The translations under genes and the position numbers were made by a program. Of a stretch of DNA of 64,000 nt, positions 63,845 to 64,000 are shown piece after piece. Below the pieces are notes generated by a model. That model ran no database searches. It was not told the DNA's origin and saw only the letters and a program-made list of their open reading frames with translations. The stretch lies in assembly GCF_007744675.1 (NCBI RefSeq), contig NZ_CP036269.1, positions 6,747,046-6,811,045 of the forward strand. Reading direction: 5' to 3'. Within the stretch, counting starts at the first letter, position 1. The number at the start of each line of letters is the position of its first letter. Origin of the DNA: Gimesia alba. GTDB taxonomy: Bacteria > Planctomycetota > Planctomycetia > Planctomycetales > Planctomycetaceae.

Positions 63845-64000
63845 TGTTCTTTCCTCTTTCTTGGGACAAAATGTTCATCATGGAGCCTTAGGTTCATTTC
63901 CAAGGTCTCCCCCTATTTGACCAATTGGAGGAACAGTTTTTTTGAGGACAGTAAAACATGGCTTTTCACAAATTTTCTGAAATAGTTTCTGGATGTTGAT

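Overview
The window looks like a chromosome segment of a planctomycete, probably Gimesia or a close relative (inferred from gene content; no rRNA is present). The signs are a cysteine-rich protein with VPYTTC-type repeats (the planctomycete YTV family), a secreted sulfatase beside a ceramidase-like enzyme, a Gfo/Idh/MocA oxidoreductase, an OmpA lipoprotein, a type IV pilin-like protein, an acidic SDSDV/SGISL repeat protein with an N-terminal HTH, and tiny secreted Gly/Tyr-rich proteins.

Layout. (1) 1-23100 is ordinary chromosome: the YTV protein (5' end missing), a methyltransferase, a secreted hydrolase, the acidic HTH/membrane protein, a PspA-like protein, an ECF sigma factor, a LarA-like protein, an oxidoreductase, a divergent ceramidase/sulfatase pair, MarC plus a polytopic membrane protein, an OmpA lipoprotein, a pilin-like protein, an HlyD/ABC export operon, an FAH-family enzyme, two small secreted proteins, and tRNA-Arg(ACG) at 23025-23098. 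(2) Immediately after the tRNA the DNA becomes A+T-rich. 23445-29779 is a tight five-gene operon: calcineurin-like phosphoesterase, all-helical protein, two different P-loop GTPases with a DxSGE motif, and a large protein opening with an HGYSxGHRLLA motif. I recognise this as a GTPase-associated (double-GTPase/GAP1/GASH) predicted immune system. (3) 30342-30971 is a 5'-truncated second copy of the integrase found intact at 48360-49991. A complete IS5-type element (31457-32392, with a -1 frameshift signal) sits 23 bp upstream of a GGDEF-EAL gene. (4) 32416-47540 is a signalling island: GAF/PAS-GGDEF-EAL, PilZ, GAF-GGDEF, two NtrC-like regulators without GAFTGA, a receiver protein and a BLUF blue-light sensor. 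Part of it is a decayed segmental duplication, and it also holds a dead cytochrome c-type gene and a dead IS fragment. (5) 48360 to the window end looks like an integrative element: tyrosine integrase with an HTH-like insertion, excisionase-like protein, replication-relaxation protein, ParE/ParD-type toxin-antitoxin pair, a 165-bp inverted-repeat element, a 1529-residue nuclease-NTPase-repeat (Avs-like STAND) defence protein, a VirD4/TraG-like coupling ATPase, and small membrane or secreted proteins.

How the parts fit. The tRNA, the two related integrases and the IS copies suggest repeated insertion of mobile DNA at one hotspot, with two unrelated immune systems and a c-di-GMP/light module as cargo. 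No exact att repeat of the tRNA 3' end was found, so the element boundaries remain inference.
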